DNA from: Micromonospora thermarum
Lineage (GTDB): Bacteria; Actinomycetota; Actinomycetes; Mycobacteriales; Micromonosporaceae
Assembly (NCBI RefSeq): GCF_012034245.1
Contig: NZ_JAATEO010000007.1
Span: forward strand, 62,001-126,000
DNA: 64,000 nucleotides
Direction of reading: 5' to 3'
Below, in pieces: positions 1-8,140 of the stretch. The notes beneath the pieces were generated by a model. It did no database searches. It was not told the origin of the DNA and worked only from the letters and a program-made list of their open reading frames with translations. How positions within the stretch are numbered: the first letter of the stretch is position 1; every line of letters starts with the position of its first letter. The position numbers and the translations under genes are program-made.

Positions 1-1
1 G

Positions 2-544
2 ACCGGCCCGGTCGACGGCTCGCCGACGGCCAGCGGGGTGCCGACCACGCCGTCGCCCCAACCGGACGGCGGCTCGCCGGCGCACCCGACCGGCGCGACG
101 CCACCCACCGCCCCCGCAGCCCCGGAGCCCCGGGGGCGTCGGTCCGTGGGCGGTGTCCCGCCGGGCGGCGGCACGCAGGAGGGCGGGCCCGGCCCGGGCG
201 GCCCGTCGGCCGTGCCGGCCATGCCCGACTCCCCGCCGGTGGTGGTGCCACAGCCACCTCCCTCCGACCCGACCCCGTCCGTGCCGCCCACGCCTCCGTC
301 GTCGGCGCCCACCGGGCCGGACCGGTGTGGGGCGCCGGCCAACCCGTACGGCTACAACTACTGCGGCGGCTCCCGCATCCACGACCCCGCCGCCGACGTG
401 TGCGGCTGGTTCCGCTGCGTCGCCGACTTCGGGCGGGGGAAGGGCCATCTCGTGCGGTGCGAGGACGGGCTGATCGGCTGGGTCGGTGGCCCGGGCGGCA
501 CGTGTGCGACCCACCGCGGCGCGAGATCCCCGGTGTACGGCTAG
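2..544 (+). CDS. C-terminal part of a six-cysteine, proline-rich surface-type protein (5' end outside window)
   Basis: The open frame enters from the left edge, so the start lies outside the window. What is visible is a Pro/Gly/Thr-rich low-complexity linker of about 100 residues, followed by a compact C-terminal module of about 75 residues with six cysteines and the landmarks NPYGYNYCGG, PAADVC, GHLV, DGLIG and a final VYG. The end resembles DUF3761-type modules (C..DG...C..H.G). The same module ends the protein at 23745-25067, which also has a PH-like head and one membrane segment, so this is very probably a paralogue with the same architecture: anchored in the membrane with the Cys module outside. 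Three disulfides are likely. Function is unknown. Confidence 0.75.
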   Translation, partial: TGPVDGSPTASGVPTTPSPQPDGGSPAHPTGATPPTAPAAPEPRGRRSVGGVPPGGGTQEGGPGPGGPSAVPAMPDSPPVVVPQPPPSDPTPSVPPTPPSSAPTGPDRCGAPANPYGYNYCGGSRIHDPAADVCGWFRCVADFGRGKGHLVRCEDGLIGWVGGPGGTCATHRGARSPVYG

Positions 545-611
545 GGCAGGTGTCGAAGCCCTCGGCCGAGCCGAGGACGTCGGCCCACGCCCTGGGGCCG
601 GTCCTGCGTCG

Positions 612-980
612 TCACTCCGGCTTGTGGCAGACCGCCTCGACGTTGTTGCCGTCCGGGTCGCGGACGAACGCGCCGAAGTAGGTCGCGTGGTACTCCGGCC
701 AGAGCTTCGGGGCGTGCAGCACCTCGGCGCCGGCCGCCACGGCCGCGTCGTGGAACGCCTGCACCGCCGCGCGGTCCGGCGCGGTGAACGCGATGTGCGA
801 CTCGACGCCCTGCGCCTCGCCGTCCAGCGGGCTGAGCCAGAAGTCGGGGGCGCTGCTGCCGTAACCGACCGCCCCCGGGAACTCCATCATGCGGCGGGCC
901 CCGAGCGGTGCCAGGACGGCGTCGTAGAAGGCGAGGCTGGCGGGCAGGTCACGCACCTGGATCCCAAGGTGGTCGAGCAT
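612..980 (-). CDS. VOC (glyoxalase/bleomycin-resistance fold) family protein
   Basis: A 122-residue single-chain VOC protein. The first strand LDHLGIQVRD, the central ESHIAF strand and the final DPDGNNVEAV strand are the usual paired beta-alpha-beta-beta-beta landmarks. Candidate metal ligands are H4, H62 and E115. The family covers glyoxalases, extradiol dioxygenases and antibiotic-binding proteins, and the substrate cannot be read from the sequence. It is monocistronic, convergent with the partial gene to its left. ATG at 980 follows GAGGAGCC. Confidence 0.85.
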   Translation of the reverse strand: MLDHLGIQVRDLPASLAFYDAVLAPLGARRMMEFPGAVGYGSSAPDFWLSPLDGEAQGVESHIAFTAPDRAAVQAFHDAAVAAGAEVLHAPKLWPEYHATYFGAFVRDPDGNNVEAVCHKPE

Positions 981-1019
981 GACGGCTCCTCGTCGACGAG
1001 GGGGCTTGACGGGCGCACG

Positions 1020-2546
1020 CTACGACCCGGGTGTGACACGCTCCGACGTGGCGAGGCAGATCTGCAGGCCGGGGCCGGCGCGGCGGTCCTGCTTCGCCGT
1101 GTACATCGCGGTGTCCGCCCGCCGGATCAACCGCTCGCCGTCCTCGGGGCGGTCGTTCCACGCCACGCCGATGCTCGCGCCCAGGCGCACCGGTTCACCG
1201 GCCACGATGAACGGCGGCCGGAAGACCCGTTCGATCCGCCGGCACAGCTCCGTCGCGTCGTCCCGCTGGGCGTCCACGCACAGGATGACGAACTCGTCGC
1301 CGCCGAACCGGCTCACCGTGTCACCCGGGCGGACGCAGCCGCGCAGCCGCCCGGCCATGTCCACCAGCACCTGGTCGCCCCCGGCGTGTCCGTACCGGTC
1401 GTTGACGTTCTTGAACCCGTCCAGGTCGCAGAACAGCACCACCACCGGGCGGCCCGCCGCCAGGGCGGCGTCCAGGCGGCGGAGGAACTCCGCCCGGTTC
1501 GGCAGGTTGGTGACCGGGTCGACGCTCGCCTGGTAGCGCAGGACGCGTACCCGCTCCGACCACACGCTCCAGATCCGCAGCATGACCAGCGGCGTCACGG
1601 CGGCGGTGTTGACCGCGAGCAGCGTCGTGTCGACGTTCCGGCCGAGCAGTTCGCTCGCGCTACCCACGGCGGGCATGGCACACAGCGCCAGCCCGAGGAA
1701 GAGCAGCCGCTCCTTGCTCAGCTCGTCCGTCGGCGCGGGCCCGGGCTGGAGCAGGCGGACGACCGAGCGGGCGAGCGCGGTCAACCCGACCGCCGTGTAC
1801 CCCGCCAGGTACGCCATGTCCGTGTACGCCGGCCGATCACTCGACCCCGGGACGACCACCAGCGCGACGCTGACCACCCCGACGAGGGAGGACCCCATCG
1901 CGGCGAGCAGGAACCACAGCGCCGGGATGAACTCCCGGGCGGTCAGGAGCAGCCGGACCAGGCACCCGAAGATGCCGGTCAGCATGAAGACCATCACACA
2001 CGTCGACACCTGCGAGATCGCCGGGGCGCCGACGTCCCGCAGGTGGGGCAGGAGCAGGAAGTTCCACAGCACACCACCGGCCACCATGGACACGATCGTG
2101 GCGTCGATCAGCCCGCCCACGTCGTCGCGTCCCCGCCGTACGACGATCGTGATCGCCCCGGCGAACATGAACACCTGCCCCAGCGCCGCGAAGAGCCCCA
2201 CGACGCCGCCGTCCCCGCTCGGGAGGCGCATCGCGAACACGTACCAGTACCAGGCCACGTTGCTGGCGTTGAAGCTGACCAGGGCCGCGAGCAGGAACCA
2301 GAAGGGCTTCCGGTGCCCGGCGGGCGTCCGGTTCAGCCCGATCATGACCGCCGGCACCGTCGCGAAGGACAGCAGCAGGAAGTCGACCATCTTCTGCACG
2401 TCGGACAGGTACGGGTACACGACGATGCCGACACCGCAGAGGACCAGGTAGCCGACGCTCAGCCCCAGGCCGCCCGGCTCCTGGTGCAGGCCGCGGTACC
2501 GGCCCGCCCGGCGCGCCGTCCAGTCCACCCCGTCGAAGACGCTCAC
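1020..2546 (-). CDS. Membrane-bound GGDEF diguanylate cyclase
   Basis: About 508 residues. The N-terminal 300 residues hold roughly eight hydrophobic segments with no recognised ligand pocket. The C-terminal half is a GGDEF domain that makes cyclic-di-GMP from two GTP. The active-site loop FGGDEF (residues 415-419) is intact, and an inhibitory I-site RPGD lies five residues before it, so an active, feedback-inhibited enzyme is expected. No EAL domain is present. Start choice: GTG at 2546 or 2555; neither has a strong ribosome-binding site and the frame stays open upstream, so the start is uncertain. It is divergent from the zinc-ribbon gene at 2745. Confidence 0.88.
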   Translation of the reverse strand: MSVFDGVDWTARRAGRYRGLHQEPGGLGLSVGYLVLCGVGIVVYPYLSDVQKMVDFLLLSFATVPAVMIGLNRTPAGHRKPFWFLLAALVSFNASNVAWYWYVFAMRLPSGDGGVVGLFAALGQVFMFAGAITIVVRRGRDDVGGLIDATIVSMVAGGVLWNFLLLPHLRDVGAPAISQVSTCVMVFMLTGIFGCLVRLLLTAREFIPALWFLLAAMGSSLVGVVSVALVVVPGSSDRPAYTDMAYLAGYTAVGLTALARSVVRLLQPGPAPTDELSKERLLFLGLALCAMPAVGSASELLGRNVDTTLLAVNTAAVTPLVMLRIWSVWSERVRVLRYQASVDPVTNLPNRAEFLRRLDAALAAGRPVVVLFCDLDGFKNVNDRYGHAGGDQVLVDMAGRLRGCVRPGDTVSRFGGDEFVILCVDAQRDDATELCRRIERVFRPPFIVAGEPVRLGASIGVAWNDRPEDGERLIRRADTAMYTAKQDRRAGPGLQICLATSERVTPGS

Positions 2547-2744
2547 GATCAACACGGTAGGGAGATCGACCGCCGTACGGTAGCCGCGGCGCACATGGTG
2601 GACGGTCACCGTTCGGCCGACCTCCGCCGCCGGCGTCGCCGGTCTCGGATGTCGGTGCACGCGTGGCGACGGGACGCCGGTCTTAGTACCGTACGCGGGA
2701 CGAGCGGGTCGTGCCGAACGGTCCCGGGCCCGTGGGGGGACGAG

Positions 2745-3236
2745 GTGACCGGTTCCACCGATGACAGCCGCCCCGGCTGGGACGGGGCGCGAATTCGCGC
2801 CCGCCAGTGCCCGGGCTGCGGCCGGTCCACAGCCGACGACGTGTGCCTGCACTGTGCCGCCGAGGACCATTTCCGCAGCGCCTCCCTGGTCCGGGGCTTC
2901 GTCGCCTTCCCCGGCCCGGGCCAGCCCGCCGCCGAACCGCCGGCTCCGTCCGGGCCCGGCGGCCGGGTACGCCGACAACCGGGCTGGGGCGTCTCCGGGC
3001 CCTCGTTCGCGCGGACACCGCCCCGACCCGCGCCCACCGTGCCCGCCGCCGACGCCCGCACCCGCCCGCGGAACGAGTGCGGTGGCTGGGGGCCGCGGAA
3101 GATCCTCCTGAGCGTCGCCATCGCGCTCGGGGCGATCCTGCTCGCCGCGCTGGTCGGCATCGTGGGGGCGGTGATGACCGGTCCGGTGAGCGGCCCGGGC
3201 GCCGACGCCACCCCGACCGGCGACCGGCCGGGCTGA
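2745..3236 (+). CDS. Zinc-ribbon protein with C-terminal membrane anchor
   Basis: 163 residues starting at GTG 2745, four bases after GGGGGA. Near residue 20 is a four-cysteine ribbon (CPGCGRST...CLHC) that should bind one zinc. A Pro/Gly-rich linker follows, and one hydrophobic helix (KILLSVAIALGAILLAALVG) near the C-terminus ends in a short Pro/Gly tail. Such tail-anchored ribbon proteins are common and uncharacterised in actinomycetes. Adaptor or sensor roles are possible but nothing in the sequence decides. Confidence 0.65.
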   Translation: MTGSTDDSRPGWDGARIRARQCPGCGRSTADDVCLHCAAEDHFRSASLVRGFVAFPGPGQPAAEPPAPSGPGGRVRRQPGWGVSGPSFARTPPRPAPTVPAADARTRPRNECGGWGPRKILLSVAIALGAILLAALVGIVGAVMTGPVSGPGADATPTGDRPG

Positions 3237-3323
3237 GTTCGCGGGTCCGCTCGCCGGGCAGGTCGCCGTCCGTCTGACCGTCGGCCGTGGAGCTTGACAA
3301 CGGCCCCGATCGCACCCACGCTG

Positions 3324-3355
3324 CCCTATAGTCCTACTTGCGTAGGACAATAGGG
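3324..3355. promoter_or_regulatory. 14-bp inverted-repeat operator of the GntR/YtrA regulator
   Basis: Arms CCCTATAGTCCTAC (3324-3337) and GTAGGACAATAGGG (3342-3355) are complementary at 13 of 14 positions around the spacer TTGC. The left arm contains a -10-like TATAGT (3327-3332). It ends 14 bases before the regulator start at 3370, the usual place of an autoregulatory YtrA-subfamily operator. Confidence 0.8.
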
Positions 3356-3369
3356 GAGGGCAACGGCGA

Positions 3370-3783
3370 GTGATCGAGTTCGTGTTGGACAGCCGGTCGA
3401 AGGTGAACACCTACGTGCAGCTCGTGCAGCAGGTCAAGCAGGCTCTCCGGGTGGGGCTGCTGAGCCCGGGCGACCAACTGCCGAAGGTGCGCGACGTGGC
3501 GCAGTCCCTGGCCATCAACCCGAACACGGTCCTCAAGGCGTACCGCGAACTGGAGATCGAGGGCCTGGCGGAGGGCCGCCCCGGGGTAGGCACCTTCGTC
3601 ACCCGCACCCTCGCCGGGGCGTCCCTGCCCAACCAGGCCGAACTCCGCGCGGACCTGGTGGCCTGGCTGGACCGGGCCCAGGCCGCCGGGCTGACACCCG
3701 AGGACATCACCGCCCTGGTGGAGACGACGCTGCGGGCGTCGCTCCCCGCCGAACCACCACAGCAGACCGCGTCGGCACGATGA
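3370..3783 (+). CDS. GntR-family regulator, YtrA subfamily
   Basis: 137 residues: a GntR winged helix (residues about 10-75, with LSPGDQLPKVRDVAQSLAIN and NPNTVLKAYRELE as helix-turn-helix) and only a short helical tail, which is the YtrA layout. YtrA members repress ABC-transporter operons and their own gene. The operator at 3324-3355 lies directly upstream, and GGGGAGGG precedes the GTG start. The transporter genes it should control follow within 11 bases of its stop but are collapsed (next two entries), so the repressor appears to outlive its target. Confidence 0.9.
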   Translation: MIEFVLDSRSKVNTYVQLVQQVKQALRVGLLSPGDQLPKVRDVAQSLAINPNTVLKAYRELEIEGLAEGRPGVGTFVTRTLAGASLPNQAELRADLVAWLDRAQAAGLTPEDITALVETTLRASLPAEPPQQTASAR

Positions 3784-3794
3784 GAGGACACGCC

Positions 3795-3960
3795 ATGCAG
3801 GCAGCGGTGGAGACCGACCAACTCGGCAAACGGTACGGCCGACAGTGGGCGCTGCGGGACTGCTCGCTGCACCTGCCGGCCGGCCGCATCGCCGCCCTGG
3901 TCGGGCCCAACGGAGCGGGCAAGAGCACCCTGCTCCACCTGGCGGTCGGGCTGTCCCGAC
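3795..3960 (+). pseudogene. Truncated ABC-transporter ATPase (N-terminal fragment)
   Basis: ATG 3795, after GAGAGGA, begins an ABC ATPase that reads about 55 residues: the A-loop region, then an intact Walker A (GPNGAGKST) and LLHLAVGLSRP. It then ends abruptly. No Q-loop, LSGGQ signature or Walker B follows; the frame continues as unrelated Gly/Arg-rich sequence over the permease. A normal family member has 230-300 residues. The break near 3950-3960 joins directly to the middle of a permease in another frame, which is best explained by an internal deletion. Confidence 0.85.
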
Positions 3961-4725
3961 CTCAACCTGGCGGGCGTGCTGTTCCTGGCGCTGCCGCTGA
4001 TCGTCGGGCTGTTCTGGGGCGCCCCGCTGATCGCCCGGGAGGTCGAGCAGGGCACCCACCGGCTGGTCTGGACCCAGGGCGTCAGCCGGCGGCGCTGGGC
4101 GCTGGTGAAGCTCGGCCTCATCGCCCCCGCCGTCCTCCTTGCGGCCGTCGGCTACGGGCTGGGCGTGTCCTGGTCGATGTCCCCGCTCAACCAGGGCTGG
4201 GAGCAGAACCGGTTCGACGCGTTCTTCTTCGACATGCAGGGCGTCGCGCCGGCCGGGTACACGCTCTTCGCCGTCGCGCTGGGCATCTTCGCCGGCACCG
4301 TCTGGCCCCGCATGCTCCCGGCGATGGCCGTCACGCTGGTCGGCTTCATCGGCGTACGCGTCGCCGTGGGCGTGCTGGCCCGGCCCCGCTACCTGCCCGC
4401 CGAGGAGCTCACGTTCCCGGTGCAGGGCGGCGCCGCGACGGCGGACCGGATCGACGGGGACTGGATCCTGGCCAACGGCGTCCGTGATGCCTCCGGCAAG
4501 CTGGTCGCCCCCAACGCCCAGGTGATGTGCCCGGAGGGCGCGACCGGTCCGGACGGCCGGGAGTGCGGTGCCGACCTCGGGCTCGGCCCGGGCGCCCACA
4601 ACTGGCAGCTCTACCAGCCCGCCGACCGGTACTGGCTGTTCCAGGCGATCGAGACTGGCATCTTCGTCGCCCTCGCGGCGCTGCTGATCCTCCTCGCCGT
4701 CCGCCGGATCCGCCGCCTCGCCTGA
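3950..4725 (+). pseudogene. ABC-transporter permease lacking its N-terminus
   Basis: The permease frame opens at the deletion joint and reads about 258 residues to TGA 4725. The first usable start is GTG 3976. Segments resembling actinobacterial YtrA-linked permeases are visible (GLFWGAPLIAREVEQGTHRL, then WTQGVSRRRW), with about five hydrophobic helices, a soluble loop of about 100 residues containing a C...C pair, and a final helix before RRIRRLA. The first membrane helix and preceding region are missing. Without its ATPase it should not transport. An assembly error could produce the same picture. Confidence 0.8.
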
Positions 4726-4733
4726 CAAACAGC

Positions 4734-4768
4734 GCCGGGGGTGCGGGCTCGACACCCGCACCCCCGGC
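4734..4768. terminator. Perfect 14-bp GC hairpin terminator
   Basis: Arms 4734-4747 (GCCGGGGGTGCGGG) and 4755-4768 are fully complementary with a 7-base loop. It sits nine bases after the permease remnant and before the convergent gene ending at 4806, so it can serve both directions. Confidence 0.85.
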
Positions 4769-4805
4769 GTCCGGCGCCGTGACGCGCCGGGCTGTCAGCG
4801 GCAGC

Positions 4806-5513
4806 TCATCGGGAGGATGGGCGCGTCCAGTCGGACGAATCCGTCGGACGAGCCTCCGAGCGGCCGGACAGCAGGTTGGCCCAGTCGGTACGGCCGGCCC
4901 AGCCCTGGCCGCCGGCCCCGTCGGAGCGGCTGGCCCAGCCCTGGCCGCCGGCCGCGACCGGCTCCGGCTCCGGCGCTGCGGCCGGCCGGCCCAGGCCGAG
5001 ACCGTCCACGCCCACGGGGCGGTCCTTCTCCTTCACGGCGGGGATGATCTCGTCCGGTGCCAGCGCCGCGGGTGCGTCGCCGGCCGGCTCCGGCCAGCGC
5101 CGCCAGCGGCGGATGCTCACGACGCCGACGAGGAGCAGCGAGCCCACCAGCAGCGACGTGCCGTTCCGTACGGGAGCCATCAGGTCCACCCGGTAGCCGG
5201 CCAGGGTCAGCGTGTGGTCGAACACGGTTGTCACCAGGCCCGGGCTGACCAGCAGGGCCAGGTAGCTCGCCGAGTAGATCAACCCGGCCACCGCCGCGCC
5301 CAGCGGGGAGATCCGGAGCGTGGCGATGAGCCCGAGCAGGATCCCGGCGGCCGCCAGTACCAGCAGGGGGCGGAGAAGGTCGGCGCCGTCCGGCACGCCG
5401 CCGTCGGCCGCGTTCGCGAACGCCTGGGCCGACCGGTCCTGGCCGGCGGCGAACAGGAGCCACGACAGCGGGCCCACGAGAATTGCGGCGATCACGGTTC
5501 TGAGGTGTCGCAT
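4806..5513 (-). CDS. Membrane protein with disordered C-terminal tail
   Basis: 235 residues from ATG 5513. Four hydrophobic segments fill residues about 5-155. The last 80 residues are hydrophilic, rich in Gly/Pro/Trp/Ser, and repeat GGQGWA twice (AAGGQGWASRSDGAGGQGWAGR). No enzymatic motif is seen. Such proteins are widespread in Micromonosporaceae without assigned function. The ribosome-binding site is not convincing; a longer start at 5585 is possible. Confidence 0.65.
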   Translation of the reverse strand: MRHLRTVIAAILVGPLSWLLFAAGQDRSAQAFANAADGGVPDGADLLRPLLVLAAAGILLGLIATLRISPLGAAVAGLIYSASYLALLVSPGLVTTVFDHTLTLAGYRVDLMAPVRNGTSLLVGSLLLVGVVSIRRWRRWPEPAGDAPAALAPDEIIPAVKEKDRPVGVDGLGLGRPAAAPEPEPVAAGGQGWASRSDGAGGQGWAGRTDWANLLSGRSEARPTDSSDWTRPSSR

Positions 5514-5695
5514 CCGGGCAAGGTACCGATCTTCCTCGCAGATCAGGAGCCTCGATAAGGGAAACTTAAAGTCGTCGCGCGGCAAGGATTTCCGGGCCGC
5601 CGCCCGGCTGATCCGGTCCGTCTCCGCCCGGTCGCCGACGGTGGTGACCGGTTCGCGCGTGGCGGCACTGGCGGGCGTCGGACCGGGCTGCTGTC

Positions 5696-6985
5696 ATGGT
5701 GCGCGTGGGGGAGACAGAGGTACGGCGCACCATCGAGGCGGTGTGGCGGTTGGAGGCCGGGCGGGTCGTCGCCGGCATCGCCGCGATCGTCCGCGACGTC
5801 GGCCAGGCCGAGGAGTTGGCCCAGGACGCGCTGGTCGCCGCGCTCGAATCGTGGCCGTGCGAGGGCGTACCCGCCAATCCCGGCGCCTGGCTGACCACCG
5901 TCGGCAAGCGCCGGGCGATCGACGCGGTGCGCCGCCGGCAGACCGGGGAGCGGGTGGTCGCCGCGCTCGGCCGCGACCTCGACGAGCAGGTGACCCCCGA
6001 CTTCGACGCGGCCCTCGAAGACCGGATCGAGGACGACCTGCTCCGGCTGATCTTCGTGGCCTGCCACCCGGTGCTCTCGCCGATCGCCCGCGCCGCGCTC
6101 ACCCTGCGGCTCGTGGGTGGCCTCACCACCGGCGAGATCGCCCGCGCCTTCCTCACCACCGAGTCCACCGTCGGCCAGCGGATCACCCGAGCCAAAGCCG
6201 CCCTCGCCGCCGCCCGCGTCCCGTTCGAGGTTCCCGGCCCGGCCGAGCGCGCCGAGCGGCTCGACTCGGTGCTGGAGGTCGTCTACCTGATCTTCAACGA
6301 GGGGTACGCGGCCACCGCCGGCGACGACTGGATGCGCCCGACCCTCGTGCAGGAGGCGCTGCGCCTGGCCCGCCAACTCGAGGGGCTGATGCCCGACGAG
6401 CCCGAGGTGCACGGCCTCGCCGCGCTGCTGGAGATCCAGGCGTCCCGCATCCACGCCCGCACCGGCCCCGACGGCGAGCCCATCCTCCTCAACGACCAGG
6501 ACCGCACCCGCTGGGACCAACTGCTCATCCGCCGTGGGCTCGCCGCCCTCGACCGGGCCCGCTCGCCGGCGGCCGGTGCCGCCGACGGCGTGCCCGAGGA
6601 GCCCGGCCCGTACACGATCCAGGCCGAGATCGCGGCGTGCCACGCGCGGGCGCGTACCCCCGAGGAGACGGACTGGGCGCGGATGGCGACCCTCTACGCG
6701 GACCTGGCCCGGCTCGTGCCCTCGCCGGTCGTGGAGCTGAACCGGGCCGTCGCCGTCGCCCAGGCCGACGGGCCCGCCGCCGGCCTGGAGGTCGCTCGGG
6801 CGCTGGCCGACGAGCCGGCGCTGGCGCAGTACCACCTGCTGCCGAGCGTGCTCGGCGACCTGCTCGCCAGGCTGGGGCGGCACGACGAGGCGCGGCGCGA
6901 GTTCGAACGCGCGGCGTCGCTCGCCGGCAACGCCCGGGAGCGGGCACTGCTGCTCGACCGCGCCGCCGCGTGCGGCCCCGGATAA
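5696..6985 (+). CDS. ECF42-group RNA polymerase sigma factor with C-terminal TPR-like extension (DUF6596)
   Basis: 429 residues. Sigma region 2 spans about 10-75 (AEELAQDALVAALESWP, then NPGAWLTTVGKRRAID). Region 4 lies near 120-175 (ARAALTLRLVGGLTTGEIARAFLT with TESTVGQRITRAKAAL). The following 250 residues are the DUF6596/TPR-like extension that defines ECF42 factors and replaces an anti-sigma factor as control element. ECF42 genes characteristically neighbour DGPF (YciI-like) proteins, and two lie just downstream (7728, 9075). ATG 5696 is taken; GTG 5699 or 5705 are alternatives. Confidence 0.92.
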   Translation: MVRVGETEVRRTIEAVWRLEAGRVVAGIAAIVRDVGQAEELAQDALVAALESWPCEGVPANPGAWLTTVGKRRAIDAVRRRQTGERVVAALGRDLDEQVTPDFDAALEDRIEDDLLRLIFVACHPVLSPIARAALTLRLVGGLTTGEIARAFLTTESTVGQRITRAKAALAAARVPFEVPGPAERAERLDSVLEVVYLIFNEGYAATAGDDWMRPTLVQEALRLARQLEGLMPDEPEVHGLAALLEIQASRIHARTGPDGEPILLNDQDRTRWDQLLIRRGLAALDRARSPAAGAADGVPEEPGPYTIQAEIAACHARARTPEETDWARMATLYADLARLVPSPVVELNRAVAVAQADGPAAGLEVARALADEPALAQYHLLPSVLGDLLARLGRHDEARREFERAASLAGNARERALLLDRAAACGPG

Positions 6986-7036
6986 ATCTTGAAACAACAT
7001 GTCGGATCCCGGTCGGCCCGATCGACGCGTCGGTGA
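6984..7036 (+). promoter_or_regulatory. Candidate ECF42-dependent promoter, copy 1
   Basis: A 53-base block: AAATCTTGA, five variable bases, then 39 bases that match copy 2 (8968-9020) at 37 positions. It contains TGTCGG (7000-7005) and, 16-17 bases later, CGAC. As I recall, ECF42 targets are described with TGTCGA at -35 and CGA at -10. The ATG of the DUF998 gene is 24 bases downstream. Confidence 0.7.
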
Positions 7037-7060
7037 GAGACCACCGACGAGGAGATCGAA

Positions 7061-7714
7061 ATGACGAGTACGACACTTCCGCGGGCCGGCACGGCCGTCT
7101 CCACCGGCACCCTGCTCGCCGCCGGGATGGCGGCCGGGCCGCTCTTCCTGGGACTGTCCTTCGCGCAGGTGCTCACCCGGGACGGCTTCGACCTGAGCCG
7201 GCAACCGCTCAGCCTGCTCGCCCTCGGCGAGTACGGCTGGATCCAGATCACCAACTTCGTCCTGACCGGCCTGCTGGCCCTCGCCGGCGCCGCCGGGCTG
7301 CGCCGCGCGCTGCACGGTCGCGGGGGCGGGACGTGGGGGCCGGCGCTGGTGGCGGTCTTCGGCACCGGGCTGATCATCGGCGGGGTGCTGCCGAGCGACC
7401 CCAGCATGGGCTGGCCCGCCGGCGCCCCCGAGGGAGCGCCCGGGACGCTGAGCTGGCACGCCGTCGGCCACGGTGTCGGAGCGATGCTGGCGTTCGGGTC
7501 GCTCACCGTTGCCTGCCTGGTGTTCGCCCGACGCTTCCGCTCTGCTGGTCGGGGCGGCTGGGCGCTGGTGTCGGTGCTGGTCGCGGCGGCGACCGTCGTC
7601 GTGATGGCCTGGCCCGACCAGGGCAGCATCAGCATCAGGATGGCCGCCGGCTCGGCCCTCATCTTCGGCTGGTTCACGGCCGTGTCCGCCCGCGTCCGCG
7701 CCGACCTGTCCTGA
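7061..7714 (+). CDS. DUF998 family membrane protein
   Basis: 217 residues with about six hydrophobic helices, and the family features FDLSRQPLSLLALGEYGWIQ after the first helix and GVLPSDPSMGWP between helices 3 and 4. DUF998 proteins have no established activity. It is the first gene of the unit behind promoter copy 1, separated by 13 bases from the DGPF gene, so sigma-factor control and a link to DGPF function are inferred. GAGGAGA precedes ATG 7061. Confidence 0.88.
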   Translation: MTSTTLPRAGTAVSTGTLLAAGMAAGPLFLGLSFAQVLTRDGFDLSRQPLSLLALGEYGWIQITNFVLTGLLALAGAAGLRRALHGRGGGTWGPALVAVFGTGLIIGGVLPSDPSMGWPAGAPEGAPGTLSWHAVGHGVGAMLAFGSLTVACLVFARRFRSAGRGGWALVSVLVAAATVVVMAWPDQGSISIRMAAGSALIFGWFTAVSARVRADLS

Positions 7715-7727
7715 AGGGGGCTTCGAG

Positions 7728-8099
7728 ATGCGTTACATGGTCATGCACAAGCTCGACGAGAACCAGCCCGGCGCCTTCGACCCGAGCCCGGAGTTCATGG
7801 AGCGGATGACCGCCTTCATCCAGGAGGTGGACAGGGCGGGCATCCTGGTCTCCGCCGAAGGGCTGCACAAGAGCAGCAGCGAGTCGGCGCGCGTCACCGT
7901 GGAGAAGGGGAAGGTGACGGTCACGGACGGACCGTTCACCGAGACCAAGGAGCTGATCGCCGGGTTCGCTCTGCTGGAGGTGCGGTCGAAGGAGGAGGCG
8001 GTGGAGTGGTCGAAGAAGTTCGTCGACATCTTCATCGACGCCGGGCTGGACGTGGAGGTCGACGTCCGCCGGGCGTACGAGGGGCCGAAGGCGGTTTGA
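7728..8099 (+). CDS. YciI-related DGPF protein (PhnB/DGPF family)
   Basis: 123 residues. RYMVMHKLDENQPGAF opens the ferredoxin-like YCII fold, and the signature TVTDGPFTETKELIAGFALLEV carries DGPF at residues 67-70. DGPF proteins accompany ECF42 sigma factors; their biochemical role is unknown. It is second in the unit 7061-8099, with GAAGGGGG before ATG 7728. It is closely similar to the protein at 9075-9440, so this is a recent duplication within one regulon. Confidence 0.92.
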   Translation: MRYMVMHKLDENQPGAFDPSPEFMERMTAFIQEVDRAGILVSAEGLHKSSSESARVTVEKGKVTVTDGPFTETKELIAGFALLEVRSKEEAVEWSKKFVDIFIDAGLDVEVDVRRAYEGPKAV

Positions 8100-8108
8100 C
8101 GTAGGCGG

Positions 8109-8133
8109 GGGGCCGGCTGTCGTGGCCGGCTCC
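8109..8133. terminator. Hairpin between convergent genes
   Basis: A 9-bp stem with one G-U pair and a 7-base loop (8109-8117 with 8125-8133). It ends the 7061-8099 unit and lies just after the stop of the reverse gene 8141-8896. Confidence 0.55.
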
Positions 8134-8140
8134 TTCTGCG

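Noticed and set aside
486..3236. Long forward open frame of 916 codons
   Set aside because: Antisense to the VOC and GGDEF genes with Arg/Gly/Pro/His noise; only the last part from 2745 has a ribosome-binding site and protein features.
3294..3332. TTGACA at 3294 with TATAGT at 3327 as one promoter
   Set aside because: The spacing is 27 bases, too long for a standard promoter; only the -10-like part within the operator is kept.
5543..7471. Reverse open frame of 642 codons over the sigma factor and DUF998 genes
   Set aside because: Compositional shadow of GC-rich codons; the forward genes have clear families.
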